Shown here piece after piece: positions 12,650 to 25,552 of a stretch of 64,000 nt of DNA. The notes under the pieces were generated by a model. It did not search any database, was not told the DNA's origin, and worked only from the letters and a program-made list of their open reading frames with translations. This DNA comes from Delphinus delphis. Its lineage: Eukaryota; Chordata; Mammalia; Artiodactyla; Delphinidae. The first letter of the stretch is position 1; every line of letters starts with the position of its first letter. The stretch lies in NCBI RefSeq assembly GCF_949987515.2, contig NC_082684.1, positions 17,289,701 through 17,353,700 of the forward strand, written 5' to 3'. A program made the translations under genes and the position numbers.

Positions 12650-13110
12650 TTAGTTATTGCTGCTAGCTCCCCCAAACATAGCAGCTTCAATGATCAGCTG
12701 TTTACTATTTCTCATGATCCTCAGGGCTAGAAGATCTTAACTGTTGTCCACAATCTGCTGAGGGCTGGTTAGGTGGCTTTGCTGATCCTGGCTGTGTTCT
12801 CACACATGTCTAAGGCTTTGGTCAAAATTATTTGCCTGTGTTCCATATGCTTTTTCATCCTCCAGGAGGTTAGCTCAGGCTGTTACCAGGTTTGTTCAAC
12901 CCTGTTCTAACAGTGATTGCAGAGAAGCAAGAACTAGGAGTGTAAATGTGCAAGAGATTTTTCAAGTCTCTGTGTCAAGCCTGCTAATATCCTATTGGGC
13001 AAAGCAGGCCACATGGTTGAGCCAGCTTCAGAGTACAGGGGACTACAGGGCAAAAATTGTAGAATAAGCATTATGATTACAGGGAGGCCATTAATGCAAG
13101 TACTATACCA
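12650..13110. repeat. possible ancient LTR-type repeat
   Basis: Begins 'tatcagttagttattgctgc' and runs as a moderately GC-rich block, as in old mammalian LTR elements that start near 'tatcagtttgctattgctgc'. The family cannot be fixed by eye and the ends are uncertain. Confidence 0.35.
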
Positions 13111-13234
13111 GATAATGTCATATATCTGATGGATTAATTAAAATATATATGCTATTGGTTAAATTCTGATAATATTTTTAAGCAATTCAATGCTGGTCAT
13201 CAATATAACCTTATTCTTATTGCTGCACATATAA

Positions 13235-13716
13235 TGAAGAGAAAAATATGCCGCCCCAAAATATGCCACTTTGACATATTGATTATTTTGAATTAAAGTT
13301 ACTTAAGAAACTGCCAATGCAAGAAGGACACTCTGACTCTTTTTTGTCCCACTGAATGTAGGAAATAAATCTCCCATGTGTAAAGTACCCTCCCTGTACC
13401 AGGAGGGTAGAAGGTAACCTCACCACCAGAGACAGAGAATTTAGGACTGAGGAGCCTGTATAAACAAAACTTCTTACTTCCTAACTCACTATGCTTTAGC
13501 TCAAACCCCTGTGTCTTGGCATATTTATTGTTTCCTTGTCTAAAAGTATAAAAATTACCTGCTTTGGTCACTTCCTTAAGTCTCAAATTTTTATGAGCTC
13601 CTGTATGTAAGAAATTAAATTTATTTTTCTCTTGTTACTCTGTCTTAAGTCAATTTAATTATTTGTACAGCCAAAGAAACTAGGAGGGAAGAAGGGAAAA
13701 GATGTCCTCCTCTACA
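13235..13716 (+). mobile_element. probable solo LTR of an endogenous retrovirus
   Basis: The block starts TG and ends CA, with 4-bp direct repeats 'ataa' at 13231-13234 and 13717-13720, the spacing expected of a gammaretrovirus-like (ERV1) insertion. A TATA-like 'agtataaaaatt' lies near 13545, followed about 65 bp later by 'attaaa', the usual promoter and polyadenylation order of an LTR. No internal retroviral genes flank it, so it is a solo LTR left by recombination. The 95-codon minus-strand frame inside has no coding meaning. The TSD is short and AT-rich, so the exact ends are tentative. Confidence 0.62.
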
Positions 13717-13861
13717 ATAACCAGCTAGAGCAGGTTGAATGAATTGACTCCTATGGCAACTTGGTAGGTTAGATATGATCTGAGTAGAGAAAAAAGGATG
13801 TCAAAACTAGGAGCACTTTTAGGTAAAAGTGACTAATTTCTAATGGCTATTTTCTTAATTT

Positions 13862-14020
13862 TTCCCCCAGCTTCTTTATCAAGGTATAATTTGTATATAA
13901 AGACTGCACATAACAAATGTATGCAATTTGGTGAGCTTAGACATATGTATCCACACCCACTTCCATCACCACAATCCAGGTAATAAACATATCCATCACC
14001 TCCAAAATTTTTCCCTGTCA
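13862..14020 (-). repeat. old L1M-type 3' UTR fragment
   Basis: 'tttatcaaggtataatttg' through 'tccatcaccacaatccagg' to 'aacatatccatcacctcc' is the reverse complement of an old L1M 3' UTR. It is only a fragment, ending where a (GTTT)n stretch at 14026-14051 begins. Confidence 0.6.
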
Positions 14021-14097
14021 CTTTTGTGTTGTTGTTTGTTTGTTTGTTTTGTGGTTAAAAACACTGAACATGATATCTACCCTCTTCACAAACAGTT

Positions 14098-15075
14098 TCT
14101 TGAACATGACACAACAATAACACAGGCAACAAAAGCAAAAAATACTGAAGTGGGACTACCTCAAAATAAAACGTTGTGCACAATAAAGGAAACCATTAAC
14201 AAAGTTAAAAGGCAACCTATAGGATAGGAGAAAATATTTGCAAGCCATGTATCTGATAAGGGATTAATTTCCAAAATATAGCAGTAACTCAATAGCAAAA
14301 TAAATAAATAAAAAATAAATAAAATAACCCAATCAAACAGTGGGCCAAGGATTTGAATAGACATTTCTCCAAAGAAGACATACAAATGGTCAACTGGTAT
14401 ACAAAAAGATGTTCAGCATCAATCATTAGGGAAATGCAAATCAAATCCACAATGAGGTATCACCTCACATCTGTTAGGATGACTATTATAAAAAAAGAGA
14501 TATTAATTGTTGGCAAGGTTGCAGAGAAATTGGAACCCTTGCACACTGTTGGTGGAAATGTAAATTGATTCAGCAGCTACAGAAAACAATATGGAGCTTC
14601 CCCTCAAAATTAAAAACATAACTGCCACATAATCTAGCAATACCATTTCTGGATGTATATCCAAAAGAATTGAAATCAGGATCTCTAATAAGAGTTCCCA
14701 AGTTTACTGCAGCATTTTTCACAATAGTCAAGATATGGAAACAATCCAAAAGTCTATCAAGCAATGAATGGATAAAGAAATTTTGATATATACATATGAT
14801 GGAATATCATTCAGCCTTAAAAAAGAAGGAAATTCTATAATTTGTGACAACATGGATGGACCTGGAAGACATTATACTAAGTGAAATAAGTGAGTCACAG
14901 AAGGACAAATACTGCATGGTTCCTCTTATATAAGGCATCTAAAGTAGTCAAAGGTATAGGAATAGAATAGAATGGTGATTATCAGAAGATAGGAAGAGGG
15001 CTATGTTGTTCAATGTGTAAAGCATAGTGCCTATAGTTAACAAAAATGTATTGTGTGCTTAAAATGTGTATTAAC
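14098..15075 (+). mobile_element. 5'-truncated old L1, ORF2 end plus 3' UTR
   Basis: Plus-strand L1. It starts in the last third of ORF2 ('caggcaacaaaagcaaaaa', 'acatttctccaaagaagaca', 'atgcaaatcaaatccacaat', 'catggatggacctggaagac') and runs into the 3' UTR near 15075. Many stops and indels break ORF2. An internal A-rich (AAAT)n stretch lies at about 14295-14330. It is an older family than the copies at 5.1 and 60 kb. Confidence 0.9.
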
Positions 15076-15599
15076 ATAGAAATTAAACAAGAGAAAGCAT
15101 GTGGGATTTTGAGCATTAATCACACAATTAATTAAATCATATTGAATCCATTGACTTAGGTTTTACTGTATTATGAGCATTTATCTTGACATTTCTTTTA
15201 ACCAGAATTGCTAGTTTGTGAATTGAGTGTATCAGCCTTCATCTTACTGTCACTATTATTATAAGATTATTTATATAGAGGAAATAGATGAGATTGGCAG
15301 TCATTGTTCCCATACACTAAATCTATAGATCCAAAACTACACTAACTGAAACTGTCATCTGATTATATCTACAAGGTAGGATTTGAGGAGAGGTTTATGC
15401 TGAACAGGTTTGGTAAATGTTTGCCTTGTTGGTGTTACTACTGTGTGGCATGTGTGATGTTAATATTAATGATGGAAAGAGGATACAAAGCTGTGGAAGA
15501 CAGAGCTCCTGATTTTAGAAACTTACCATTTGAAGAAGAAATAATAATCTAATGAATAAAAACATGAAACATGGCATGAAATTATATGGAATTGAGTGA

Positions 15600-15765
15600 G
15601 AGTCTTAGCTTTGCCATGTATTATCTAAGATTTACTGGATCTTACCAAACTTCAGTTTCATATGGAACAATGGGATAGGTTTGTTGGAAGAATCAAGTGT
15701 GTTAATACATGTAAAATGCTAAGAGAAGTTCCAGTATGTTGTAAATGCTTAATAAGTATTATTCT
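15600..15765 (+). repeat. MIR SINE
   Basis: 'tcttagctttgccatgtatt', 'aaacttcagtttcatatgga', 'caagtgtgttaatacatgta', then 'aaatgcttaataagtatt' follow the MIR core and tail. Confidence 0.6.
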
Positions 15766-15795
15766 TTAATAACATTAATGGAAAATTACATGGAA

Positions 15796-15815
15796 TTTTT
15801 CCATTAATGGAAAAA
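15796..15815. repeat. 20-bp perfect palindrome
   Basis: 'tttttccattaatggaaaaa' is its own reverse complement. A second half-like copy, 'cattaatggaaaa', sits about 24 bp upstream. Function unknown. Confidence 0.8.
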
Positions 15816-16133
15816 ACATGATTATAATGAAAATCCTGAAAATTCATAAAAATATTAGCTTAAATAAATTTGTTTAGTGCTTCAAAAACTGCAGTCCTGT
15901 TTTTTAATTAGCAAATAAGTTTAAATGAAATTTAATCCTTTTAATTCAAAATTAAGCCCTACTTGCAACTTTGCAGTTATCCTAGGCGAAGTATGGAATT
16001 GCACATGTTTATGATTTATGCTCACATGAGCCCTGGCTTCTCATATTTTTTTCATGGAAGCTTCAGAAGGAGCAGGGGTTCCTACTTTGTTGTGGTTGGT
16101 GAAAACTTGTTTACAAAGTGCATCCCGTCATCT

Positions 16134-16326
16134 CAGTGGTTCCCAAGTTGAGTGTGCATAATAAAAACACATGAGTTCACCAAATATGCAAATTTAAACT
16201 ACCTTAGAGATTCTGATTCAGGTGGTGGCAGTGTGATCAAGAAATGTAATTTTTTTTTTTTAAAGCATCACAGATAACTCCAATTCAGGTAGTTAGAAGC
16301 AGCACTGCAAAATTTGAGAACCACTG
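16134..16326 (+). mobile_element. MER5A hAT-Charlie element, both ends present
   Basis: Starts 'cagtggttcccaag' and ends 'ttgagaaccactg', the terminal inverted repeats of MER5A, with internal 'gagattctgattcaggtggt'. A poly-T run interrupts the middle. Non-autonomous, long inactive. No clean 8-bp TSD is left. Confidence 0.75.
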
Positions 16327-16329
16327 CAA

Positions 16330-17345
16330 AATGTCTCTGCTCTGAGTATCTTGATAATACAAGACTAGAAATCCAGGCTAGAGGGAGAAGAGTATCAGTA
16401 TTTGAAGAAGACAAAGGCTGGTTTGAAGTGGTGTCAATGTTAAGTCAATGTTTCCAGTTTTGAAAATTTATGATGGTTTACAGTCCCTTCATAATCATTT
16501 GAAAGGCATTGACAGTGGAGTTGGTAGTCCCTGAGTGAGGAGAGATATGGGAATGCTTGTGTGTAAAATGGTCAGGATTAAAATTAGTTCAAGGGGAGGA
16601 AGCGGTGGTTGGTACATATATTGAGAGCCAAATAAACCACCTATAAAGGAAGAACATAAAATTAAGTTTCCTATTGTGCCCATCAACACAAAGGGCTTCA
16701 CTTACAGATTTAAGAATTGAAAATATTTAGAAACATTGAAATAAAAAATTGAAAGTAATTTTGTGCAAGTACAATTATTATCAACCACAACATGTGGAAT
16801 TAAGTTTAAAATTCCTTGTTAAAAGTGATTAAATTTCTATCAGGTGGCAGAGCCTGATTATTTACCTATGTACTAGATCTTCAAGAAAAGTTCTGAGAGA
16901 ATAGCTGTTTTAGGAAATGTGTACATTTCAATACCCAGGTCAAATCTTTCCTACAGTAAAAAAAAATAAGTGAATATTTTCATTTGCATGAAGTAATTTT
17001 TTATCAATAAAATACATATAATAAATGACATTCATATATCTTTGTTTTAATTTGGGAAAATTAAAAATCTCTCAGATTTTTCTATCCTCTGATATAAAAT
17101 TTACTTTACCAAAATAAGCAATAATAAGCAACAGAGTATAAAATTCTTTACACGAACATTGTGAAAATGCTTTGTAAGCCACATAATAATATAAAAATGT
17201 AAATCATTATTATATACTCTCCCCTGAATGATACAATTCAATACAAAAATATGATGCATGTAAATCAAGCTAATTTAGATGCACTGTGAAAGAACAATAG
17301 TAATTACAGAAAAAGAAATAGGGCTTTTTAAATATCTATTACCTC
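16330..17345. other. unassigned AT-rich DNA
   Basis: No gene or recognisable repeat. Confidence 0.4.
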
Positions 17346-17351
17346 TCCAGC

Positions 17352-17505
17352 ACTGTTCTATGTCCTTGTATTTATTTACACTAATTCTCAAAGAAATCCT
17401 GCAAAATAGCTGTGCTGGATCTCATTTTACAAATGGTACCTCAGACTCCCAGATGTTAAGTAACTTGTCAAAGATAGCACAACTTGCAACTGGTGAAACC
17501 AAGAT
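17352..17505 (-). repeat. MIR SINE
   Basis: Reverse MIR: 'tctcattttacaaatggtac', 'ctcagactcccagatgttaa', 'gtaacttgtcaaagatagca', 'caactggtgaaaccaag'. Confidence 0.62.
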
Positions 17506-17509
17506 TTAA

Positions 17510-18612
17510 TTTTAAATATTCCTTCATTCTTTCAATAAAGTTGTCATAAACATCTCTGGAATGGAAGATGTAGTCACCATTTACTTCCAATTGCATACAG
17601 AAGCAAATACACTATCAAATGTGCAGTGATCTCTTTAAAAAGGGAGCTGATAACATGAATTTGGAACTACTCATTGCACATTAATTATACTCCTCAACAC
17701 TGATCCTTAACTTAGTGCTAATGCTCCCCTTGAAACATTAGCATGTCATTAATTCATTTAGCATCCCGAATAGAATGAAAGTATGAATCTCCTGTGGTCT
17801 CAGTCTAAATTGTCAGATGGTTTTTAGTAGTGATGTCCAGAGATGAAGTTTTCTTGGTGATCACAGACCATGTAAAAACCTCAACATTATTGTCTTTCTC
17901 AGCAAATTCTCTGTAATAGCAATATTAATTTAGCAGCAGAGATTTCTTTCCTCCAGAGGAAAGTTTAAAATAACTTGTGCTTTGCAATTAAATAGGATTT
18001 TATTATTAAAATAATTCAGAATCAGCTAGAAGTGAATTCTGTCAAAGTTCTAGTAAAAATATACAATAAAGTTAATTTAAAAATAACATTTAAACCAGCC
18101 CTAGATTGCAGTGTCTAATTTCAATTGTTATACTGTCTTCTTTAACAATATAACATAAAGTAATATATGCTAATATTTAACAAATGAAAAACTAAAGCCT
18201 GCTACATGACTATCCCACTACAGTAACACTTGTTCAGAAGCATTTTGGGGTAGCTTGTTAAAATATTTAAGTCTTTATTTACAAATCATTTCTCCTAGCT
18301 TTATGGGTGTTTAAGTGTTGAGCTAAACAGAGTGCTACAGAGCCACAAACAGATGGACTCAAATATAACTAAGAAACTGTAGAAATAAAGCAACTTCATT
18401 TTTTATTCACACTTTTGTTCATCTTTTACTTTTTTCCTACTTGTTCTATTACCTTTTTGCTTTCATTTTGTTTGTTTCATCTTAGACTTAAATTTACTTA
18501 TTATTCTAAGGCAAATACAGAACATATCACCAATTCTGTTTCTTCTTATTATGCGCTTAGAACATGAAAAAACTTGATAATAAGTAGGTACTCTTATTTA
18601 TTTGTTCTTGTT
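17510..18612. other. repeat-poor AT-rich DNA
   Basis: About 1.1 kb in which I recognise no repeat or gene. It contains many TAAT-type cores. It is one of the few long spans without visible mobile DNA. Confidence 0.4.
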
Positions 18613-18624
18613 TACATTTTTATT

Positions 18625-18821
18625 TTTTTTTATTTTTTTTTAACATCTTTATTGGGGTATAATTGCTTTACAATGGTGTGCTAGTTTCTGCCCCATAACA
18701 AAGTGAATCAGTCATACATAAACATATGTTCCCATATGTCTTCCCTCCTGCGTCTCCCTCCCTCCCACCCTCCCTATCCCACCCCTCCAGGCTGTCACAA
18801 AGCACCGAGCCAATATCCCTG
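18625..18821 (-). mobile_element. L1 3' end, about 197 bp
   Basis: Poly-T then 'aacatctttattggggtata', 'acaatggtgtgctagtttct', and on to 'cacaaagcaccgagc'. A 12-bp TSD, tacatttttatt, lies at 18613-18624 and 18822-18833. This is the 3' UTR end of a young artiodactyl/cetacean L1 on the reverse strand. Confidence 0.9.
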
Positions 18822-18843
18822 TACATTTTTATTAAAAAGTGGG

Positions 18844-18937
18844 CTGTGCATCCGGAGTCTACTCATTGTGCTCCGCAATGGGAGAGGCCACAACAGTGAG
18901 AGGTCCGCGTACTGCAAAAAAAATAAAATAAATAAAT
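18844..18937 (+). mobile_element. 5'-truncated CHR-type SINE
   Basis: Only the 3' part of the SINE is present: 'gcatccggag', 'tgtgctccgcaatgggagag', 'ccacaacagtgagaggtccg', then 'actgcaaaaa' and an AAAT tail. A 10-bp TSD, aaaaagtggg, is at 18834-18843 and 18938-18947. Relative to other copies it has several extra bases after 'ccggag'. It entered at the right-hand TSD of the neighbouring L1, so it is the later event. Confidence 0.85.
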
Positions 18938-18949
18938 AAAAAGTGGGGA

Positions 18950-19695
18950 TCAAGAAAACATGTCTTTTAGTAGTACAAGGAACATCACACAAAAACTTGT
19001 GCATCTCATTCATAGCTGTTTATCGTAGGAAGATGAACTGATGGGAAATCAGAACTTCTTGCTCTGACAGCATTCAAATGCTCAAAAGCAGAAAACCAGA
19101 AAGAGAACAATTTGTTAAAGGGAGGCACGCACCACAGATGGTGAGAAGCTTACAATAGGCTAGACTGAAAAAGTATTTAAGAGAACATGTAGCACAAATA
19201 GGTAATTTAGTGATGGCTCAAACGATGCTATTCTGCCAATGACTGTAGTTTCCATTATTATGTTTAGATTTTAACATGAGAATTAATGTTTATCTACAAT
19301 CCTGGAAATATAAAAGATCAGTCTTTTGGCATGTTCAAATCAAATCATCCATTGCCTTCTTAAAAAAAAAAATGGTCTTCACAAATAAAAATGGTGGCCA
19401 CAAAAGGGCTGAGAAATTTAATTCTGCAAAATATTAATTTCTTCTGTATGCTGAGTAAAGACTGTGCTGTATAAGTTGGTACATTTAAGGGAGAGAGAGT
19501 TGATCAAAATAATTTAAATAAGATAAGGTGGGGACATGGAGTTTAAATTTACCATCTAAGATTTCAGAAAACACATTCTGTTCCCTTTCAGAAGGAGTAT
19601 TGGAAAGGTATTTTGGGAAGGTATGAGGTGGGGAAAATAGCCACCAGTAGGAACAGGCAAAGGGCAGGAGAAAAGGTGCTCTTAGGAAACAGACC
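18950..19695. other. unassigned DNA
   Basis: No gene recognised. The 115-codon minus-strand frame at 19485-19832 matches nothing and overlaps a MIR-like piece. Confidence 0.4.
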
Positions 19696-19699
19696 AGCC

Positions 19700-19815
19700 T
19701 GCTTGTGAGATTATGCCATTCACTTATCTTTTGGGGTCTTAGATGAATCAAACAAGAGAATTGCACCAGATGATCTATAAGGTTTCTACCAGTTACCAAA
19801 TCATAGGATTTTGTA
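19700..19815 (+). repeat. MIR-related SINE fragment
   Basis: 'ccattcacttatcttttggg', 'ccagatgatctataaggttt', 'ctaccagtt' and 'aaatcatagga' follow the order of a MIR-related SINE. Confidence 0.5.
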
Positions 19816-20199
19816 GCAAGGGAAAGATTCATGATTCCTGGTCAAGCTCATGACTTCTGAGGGGCTAGAAGGAGGATGGAGTTTGTTGGGTGTTGGCTTC
19901 CTTTGTTAATTCCCAGCCCATTCCTTTTGGAAGCTAACTAGATTTCCTTCATAAGAAGTTTGTCTGCATTCCCAAATAACTGTGGTTTATGTTCTCAATC
20001 TTCTTCCCTAAACATCCTTTGGGGTAACTGGTCCTACCCTGACTCCTCTATCTCTTTTCACGAGAGATAATCAACCATTCTCTATGTAGGTGCCTAGACT
20101 CATTGTTTACTGCTACATGGTGTTTACAGGTTCACAGAATGATAATCTGTGAAATTAGGAAATCAGAATTCTATAAATCAGCCCCCTTAATCCATGGCC

Positions 20200-20290
20200 A
20201 AGTAAAAATAAAGCCCAGAGACATGAAGGAACCAACAGAGTCACACAGCAGTTACCAGTAAATCTAGGAACAGAAATCACATTGCCTAAC
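20200..20290 (-). repeat. MIR SINE fragment
   Basis: 'aagcccagagacatgaagg', 'agagtcacacagcagttacc', 'gaacagaaatcac' read as a reverse MIR core. Confidence 0.5.
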
Positions 20291-20879
20291 CTCCAAATTA
20301 CTTACTCCCTTCTTCTTACCATTGTGTAAATCTATTTATTATCACAGATTACATTATAGCATCTCTGTTTTCCAAACATTGTATTAAAATATGGGACCAT
20401 CTTTCATGCCTTCACTCTCTTTTTAAAAAATTTTGTTTATTGTTGACTTTGAGAAAAAAGTGTTTAATGGATAGTTCATAAATCTAATTTTTGGTCAACC
20501 CAAAGTATTTTCCATTTATCAGTTTCTCATTTTCATCTTTGCTGTCAAGCTCATTTCTCTACTTTTTATCTTCACTGAACTTCAACTGGCACCTATTAAC
20601 CTACATCCTTGTGCAATGTGACTCTTCTTGACGTTGAATATAACTCGAGGGGGACGGTGTGGGGCGGTGGTGTTGGCTATCACTTGATATCATGTGTAGA
20701 TTTAGGATTTAACATTTTCTCTATTATGTAAAGATTATTTAATTCACACTTCTGTTTTTTTTGGATCAAAGGGGAAGATAAAACACCATACCAGTGACTT
20801 TCTAGAATGCAAAATGATTTCGAATGATTATACATTCATGGAATGTCACAAATAGATGAACTAGTAGAGTCCAGTTTTC

Positions 20880-21660
20880 TTACCTATTCATCTTGTTTTC
20901 ATTTATTGCACAGCAGCCACTTATCAGGTGCTTTGCAGAAGAAATAGAAATGAAAGCACGGGTTTTCCCCTCAGAAAACCTCACAATTTATTAGGAGTGG
21001 CTCAAGGCAGAAAGGGAAATAGTAATCATTGATGTCCACTGCAAAGCCTTATGCTGGATTGTCTCTCAGAGTGTGACATCTGCAAATAGGCAGGACAGGA
21101 TCCAGACTGGGAAAGCTAAGGAAGACTTCCAGAAGGAGGCAATGTCTGATCCTGTTGGAGAATGACAAGAAGGTGTGAGCCAAGTGAAAATGCAGAAGGA
21201 GGTCAGAGGGTAACATAAGACACAAAAGGATAAAATACAGAGCTGAATACAATGGGCATATTCAGGAAAGTATCATAGTTTTGGAATGATTGGACTGTAG
21301 GAAACTTCCTGAGAATGGGCAATAAAAAGGCATCCCCATTCCTACAGTTCTCTTTATGCCAAGCTAAAGAGTTGGACCTTCATGTTAAAACTAAGGGAAA
21401 GCCTTGGAAGACTTTAATTGAGGGAGTGATAGTATGAGATTTAGATTTTCATAAGCTGCTGCTGACGGCACATAAAAAGTAGATTTAGCAGAGGTTAGGG
21501 TGCTTAAAGAGGTGAGACTGGGAAAATGGTGATCAGAAAGAAGTTTCTTATAATAATCCAAGTAAGAAAAGATGAGGTCTGGAGTAAAGGCAGCCTCAGT
21601 AAGAATGGAAAAGCAAGATGCACTGAAAAACATTAAAGGTAGAAAATGGATGCTCTAGAG
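20880..21660 (-). repeat. L2 LINE fragment, about 0.8 kb
   Basis: Reverse L2 3' region: 'gaagacttccagaaggaggc', 'gaatgacaagaaggtgtgag', 'gaaagccttggaagac', 'gggagtgatagtatgag', 'aataatccaagtaag'. The two minus-strand frames at 21049 and 21391 are shadows of it. Confidence 0.7.
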
Positions 21661-21684
21661 AACAGGGGGGCCTGAAGATGTGAA

Positions 21685-21790
21685 ATTAATCAACCCGGGC
21701 CACACACTTAATGAGTACCAGAGCTGTGATTGGAACCAGGTGCCTATGTCCAGTCAGGGAATATTTCTGCAACATTGCTCTGCCTCTCCA
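21685..21790 (-). repeat. MIR SINE fragment
   Basis: 'acacacttaatgagtaccag' then 'agctgtgattggaaccagg' look like a reverse MIR core. Confidence 0.45.
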
Positions 21791-22254
21791 AGTCTACACT
21801 TTGACAATGACAATAATTAAATTTAAGATGGATTGTCTATTTATAGCAAAGGGCTATATTTAAGAGGGCCCATTTTTCCTCATTATCCAAGGCAAGTAAA
21901 TGCAGGTGTTTGATTCTAATAGAATAGGATGTTAACAGCTCCCTCAATGCCTGAACTTCCTGGAAACAAATAGACATAAGTTGCCCTTGATTTAACCTCA
22001 GAGTGGATATCACTTCCCTTCATCAGTGGGCAACGTGATGACAGATGTCCTGTCTCATCTCTCTGTATTTTTTTTTTAACCCAAAGCAACACAATGTCAA
22101 TAGGTACTGTTGCCAAGAGAGAGGTGTCTCACATCAAGCCCTTATTCCTAAACAGGATTTGGGGGACTGGATAGGAGTAGGAGTCAAGGAGAGGTGTGGG
22201 GTTAACTGCAAATTACTGCATCTTTGTGTATGGCTCTTCCTTAACTAAATGCCA

Positions 22255-22345
22255 GAGTCTGTGACAATGGCAACCCTCACTGCAAGAATCAAATGAAGGA
22301 ATGTGTGTAAAGGGGCTCTGTGAAACTGTAAAAGTGAAAATTAAA
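22255..22345 (+). repeat. MIR SINE tail
   Basis: 'aagaatcaaatgaaggaatg' and 'tgtgtaaaggggctctgtga' follow the MIR 3' half. Confidence 0.45.
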
Positions 22346-23349
22346 AGTTAGGAGTTGCTATAATTCATTCCTCCAAAGTAAAGATGCTTTAAAAATATTT
22401 TGCAATGCTTAGTTTTGAAAGGATGACAGAGGTATGATACTTCTTTGCCCAAACTTTCAGTATACAGCACACTGTCATCACAGGTATCACACTGTTCTCA
22501 ACTGCCCTTGATTCAATTTACTAATGCACACCTCTTAGATTACTGTTGGTAAATGGTAGCTACCAGAAATTTTGTGGGAGAGCGTTAGCTAAACACATCC
22601 ACACATCACTACCAGGTTATATTATGCACATAGGCATTTACTCTCTGAAAATTATTGGCAAACACATACAATGAAAATAGTTCATAAGAGCTGTTCTGCA
22701 GGCTTGAGGAAGACCCCACATCTGGACAGAACTAACACTGCATTCAATGCTCCAGTGCTCATTAGATCTTCACAAAGAGGGAAACAAGAACTCACAATGA
22801 GTGTTCCACATAAGGGCACATTCTGAATGCACTTTCATTCTCAGGTGCACCTACAAACTAGAATATTTAAATATACTCTTCAGACAAAAGAAGGGAAGGG
22901 GAAAAGTGTAAATTGGTGGTGCCATGAACATAGTGTTGGCAGAATGTCAGAGAAGAAAGTTTTCATTATATTGTAATAATAGATCAGGGCAGAAGAGATA
23001 GAATTCTTGACCAGAAGCCAAGATTTTGAAGGGTACTTTGGAGGTGCATCCCCTTGCAGACTTAGCTATCAATTTCCATGTTTGAAGTTTCTAGATTAAC
23101 CAGAAGGGGCTATGAGTTTTTGCTTTTGGCCAACACTTCTCATAGCGCTGGAGATTTAATGCAGCCTTTCGGACCTGGCTCTACAAACACTAAGATGTTT
23201 TGGGGGAAAATATACATATGTAAATATATATAAATTATATATATATTACATACATACATATGAAGGAATTCCTTGAAATCATATTATCCATTACCAAAAG
23301 TTTCCAAACCCTCTCCTGCCTCTGAGCCTGGAGGTAACTGATTCTCAAG

Positions 23350-23610
23350 GCTTATGACATTTGCTGTAGCCCTTCCTGCCCTTTCTTCTCTTCATCTTTG
23401 TTTTTCTAAATCCTACTTGTCTTGTTGGTCTCTATTTAAATGGTTCCTACTCAGGATGCCTTCCCTGATATCCTGCACTTGTTATATCCTGCCATTCTAA
23501 ACTTCTATTGTACCCTACATTTCCCCACTGGTGACACTAATTCGTCATATTAATTGTACTTGTGATTACTTGTCCCCACTCCCAGGGGAAAGAGTCAATG
23601 ACAGTCTTCT
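23350..23610 (+). repeat. L2 3' fragment
   Basis: 'cttcctgccctttcttctc', 'caggatgccttccctgat', 'tgatactcctgcac'-like pieces, and 'ccactcccaggggaaag' follow the L2 3' end. Confidence 0.55.
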
Positions 23611-24324
23611 TCACTGATTTTTTTAGGTTCATGAAATTGCTGATATTTTCTTGTTTGTGACTTACAAACTGCAATTTCATGTGGTTTGAATTCTTATATG
23701 ATTTAGCTCTTAGCAGAGTATCTGTGTGCATGCTAAATGCAATTATATACTTAGGGTCTCATCATCAAGGATGTTTCTGTTAATAACCACGATCAAATGG
23801 ACCATCCAGAAGAATTTTTACAAACTATATTTTTCCTTAAATCTCTTTTGTTAATAATGGACTAATTTACTTTTAATAAAATTATGTTATTTGATCATTA
23901 TTTATTTGATACATTTATGTTACAGAACACATTACGAGAATGAGAGATGGAAAGCTTAATAGTAATTTATGCTAGTATTTATGACTACTAAAGGCAATTC
24001 TTTCCTCTTAAATCAGGTGGTTTCATTAGAAGTGGGAACATGCAGTAGTGTCCGAATGCCACTTCTCCTTTCTTATTTCCTTATTAGACCCAGAGGGGGA
24101 TCCCCCTCCTTCTTACTTCTGATGGGGAAACTGTGAAGACACACACGGTCTGGAGTAGACAGCCTCAGTGATTATTCTTAAGCCTTCCCTGGTGCTAGAA
24201 GAATGAGTATTAACCTAAAAGTAGCTATGACCTTGGAAAAAGCAGTGTTGTGAAAGGTTACATAGAAATGCAAAGAGTTTCAAGACTGTGGATGGAAATG
24301 GCTTATTTTAGTAATTATTTAAGA

Positions 24325-24547
24325 CAGGGGTTGGTAAAGTATGACCCTTAGCCAAATCCAGCTCACCACCTGTTTTTGTAAATAAACTTTTATTGTAACA
24401 CCACCTTTCTGACTGATTTGCACTTTCTCTATAGCTGTTTTCTCACTAAAATGGTGGAGTTGAGTAGTTGCCATGGAGATCATATTACTACAAAGCCAAA
24501 GTATTTACTATTGGTGTCTTTACAGTAAAAAGTTTTCCAACTCCCCT
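24325..24547 (+). mobile_element. hAT-type non-autonomous DNA transposon
   Basis: Starts 'caggggttggtaaagtatga' and ends 'agttttccaactcccct', imperfect terminal inverted repeats. Between them are 'cacctgtttttgtaaataaa', 'cttttattgtaaca' and 'gagttgagtagttgccatgg'. This is a well-known MER-class hAT element of mammals, though I will not fix the family name. Flanks 'atttaaga' and 'tttaaaga' could be a decayed 8-bp TSD. Confidence 0.75.
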
Positions 24548-25477
24548 TTTAAAGAAATATGTATTCTATAAATGTCCAATTGTTTCTAAATTATTGGTTG
24601 AAAATTAGAAATACATAACAATGTATGTAGATAATGATTAAATAATGCAAATAATTGACATCATTATTACATTTGCCTACTTCAGTGTAAGGTAATGGCA
24701 TCATCACTATGATGTTTAACTTTTATTTACTTTGAGCTTAAAGGGGAGGGAATAGTTTGTTGAAAATGAAATGAACATGAAATGACTCATGTCAAAATGT
24801 TCATGAACTGACCCAAGATATGGTAACAAACCAGAATCACTGAAACTTCCTTTGTTCATTCATTCATATTCTAAGAGTAGGTTGATGTAAAGCTGCAAAA
24901 AACAAAATTCAGTGTCTGGGCTTAGATTCTCAACTGGGATCTCTATGAATTTCCATGTCTTCCTTTGATGAGTTGTGAGATTTGCCCCAGTCAGAAGGAA
25001 AGAATAATAAAATGAAAATACACTGTTAGACTAAGTGTTATAGGACTCTACCTGTTATTGAGGTCCTTCGCACATTTTGTGTGGAGGAGAGCCAAAGGAA
25101 GCCCAAACATCACTTAGATCCAATCCTACTGGCCATAGATGGTCACAGCCTTAAATAGGACTCTGGGTCCTCTCAGGTCATATCTGTGCTTCTAAACACA
25201 TCTTTGACTATAGCAAAGTTTTCTCCCCAACTGATTTAAGAAAGTCATCATTTACTGGGTAACAATCTCATGTTTTTTCTCGTAAGCTCTAATCAGAGAG
25301 TTGCATTTTCCACATGTGCACCATACCTCCGTTTCTTCCTTGGGTGTCATTTCTCAGTCCTTGTGGTTTTTCTGTGGCTGAGTTATTTACAGCATAAATC
25401 TTATTAGATAAGCACCTGCCAATTCATTACTCACAGCTTCTGTAATATTACAGCCATTGGTACATCATTTAGTATAT

Positions 25478-25509
25478 ACAGACACACACACATCTCTAGA
25501 CAGACAGAC

Positions 25510-25542
<33 letters not shown>

Positions 25543-25552
25543 ACACACACAC
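25478..25552. repeat. (AC)n microsatellite
   Basis: Imperfect AC/CA repeat with a short CAGA interruption near 25499. Confidence 0.95.
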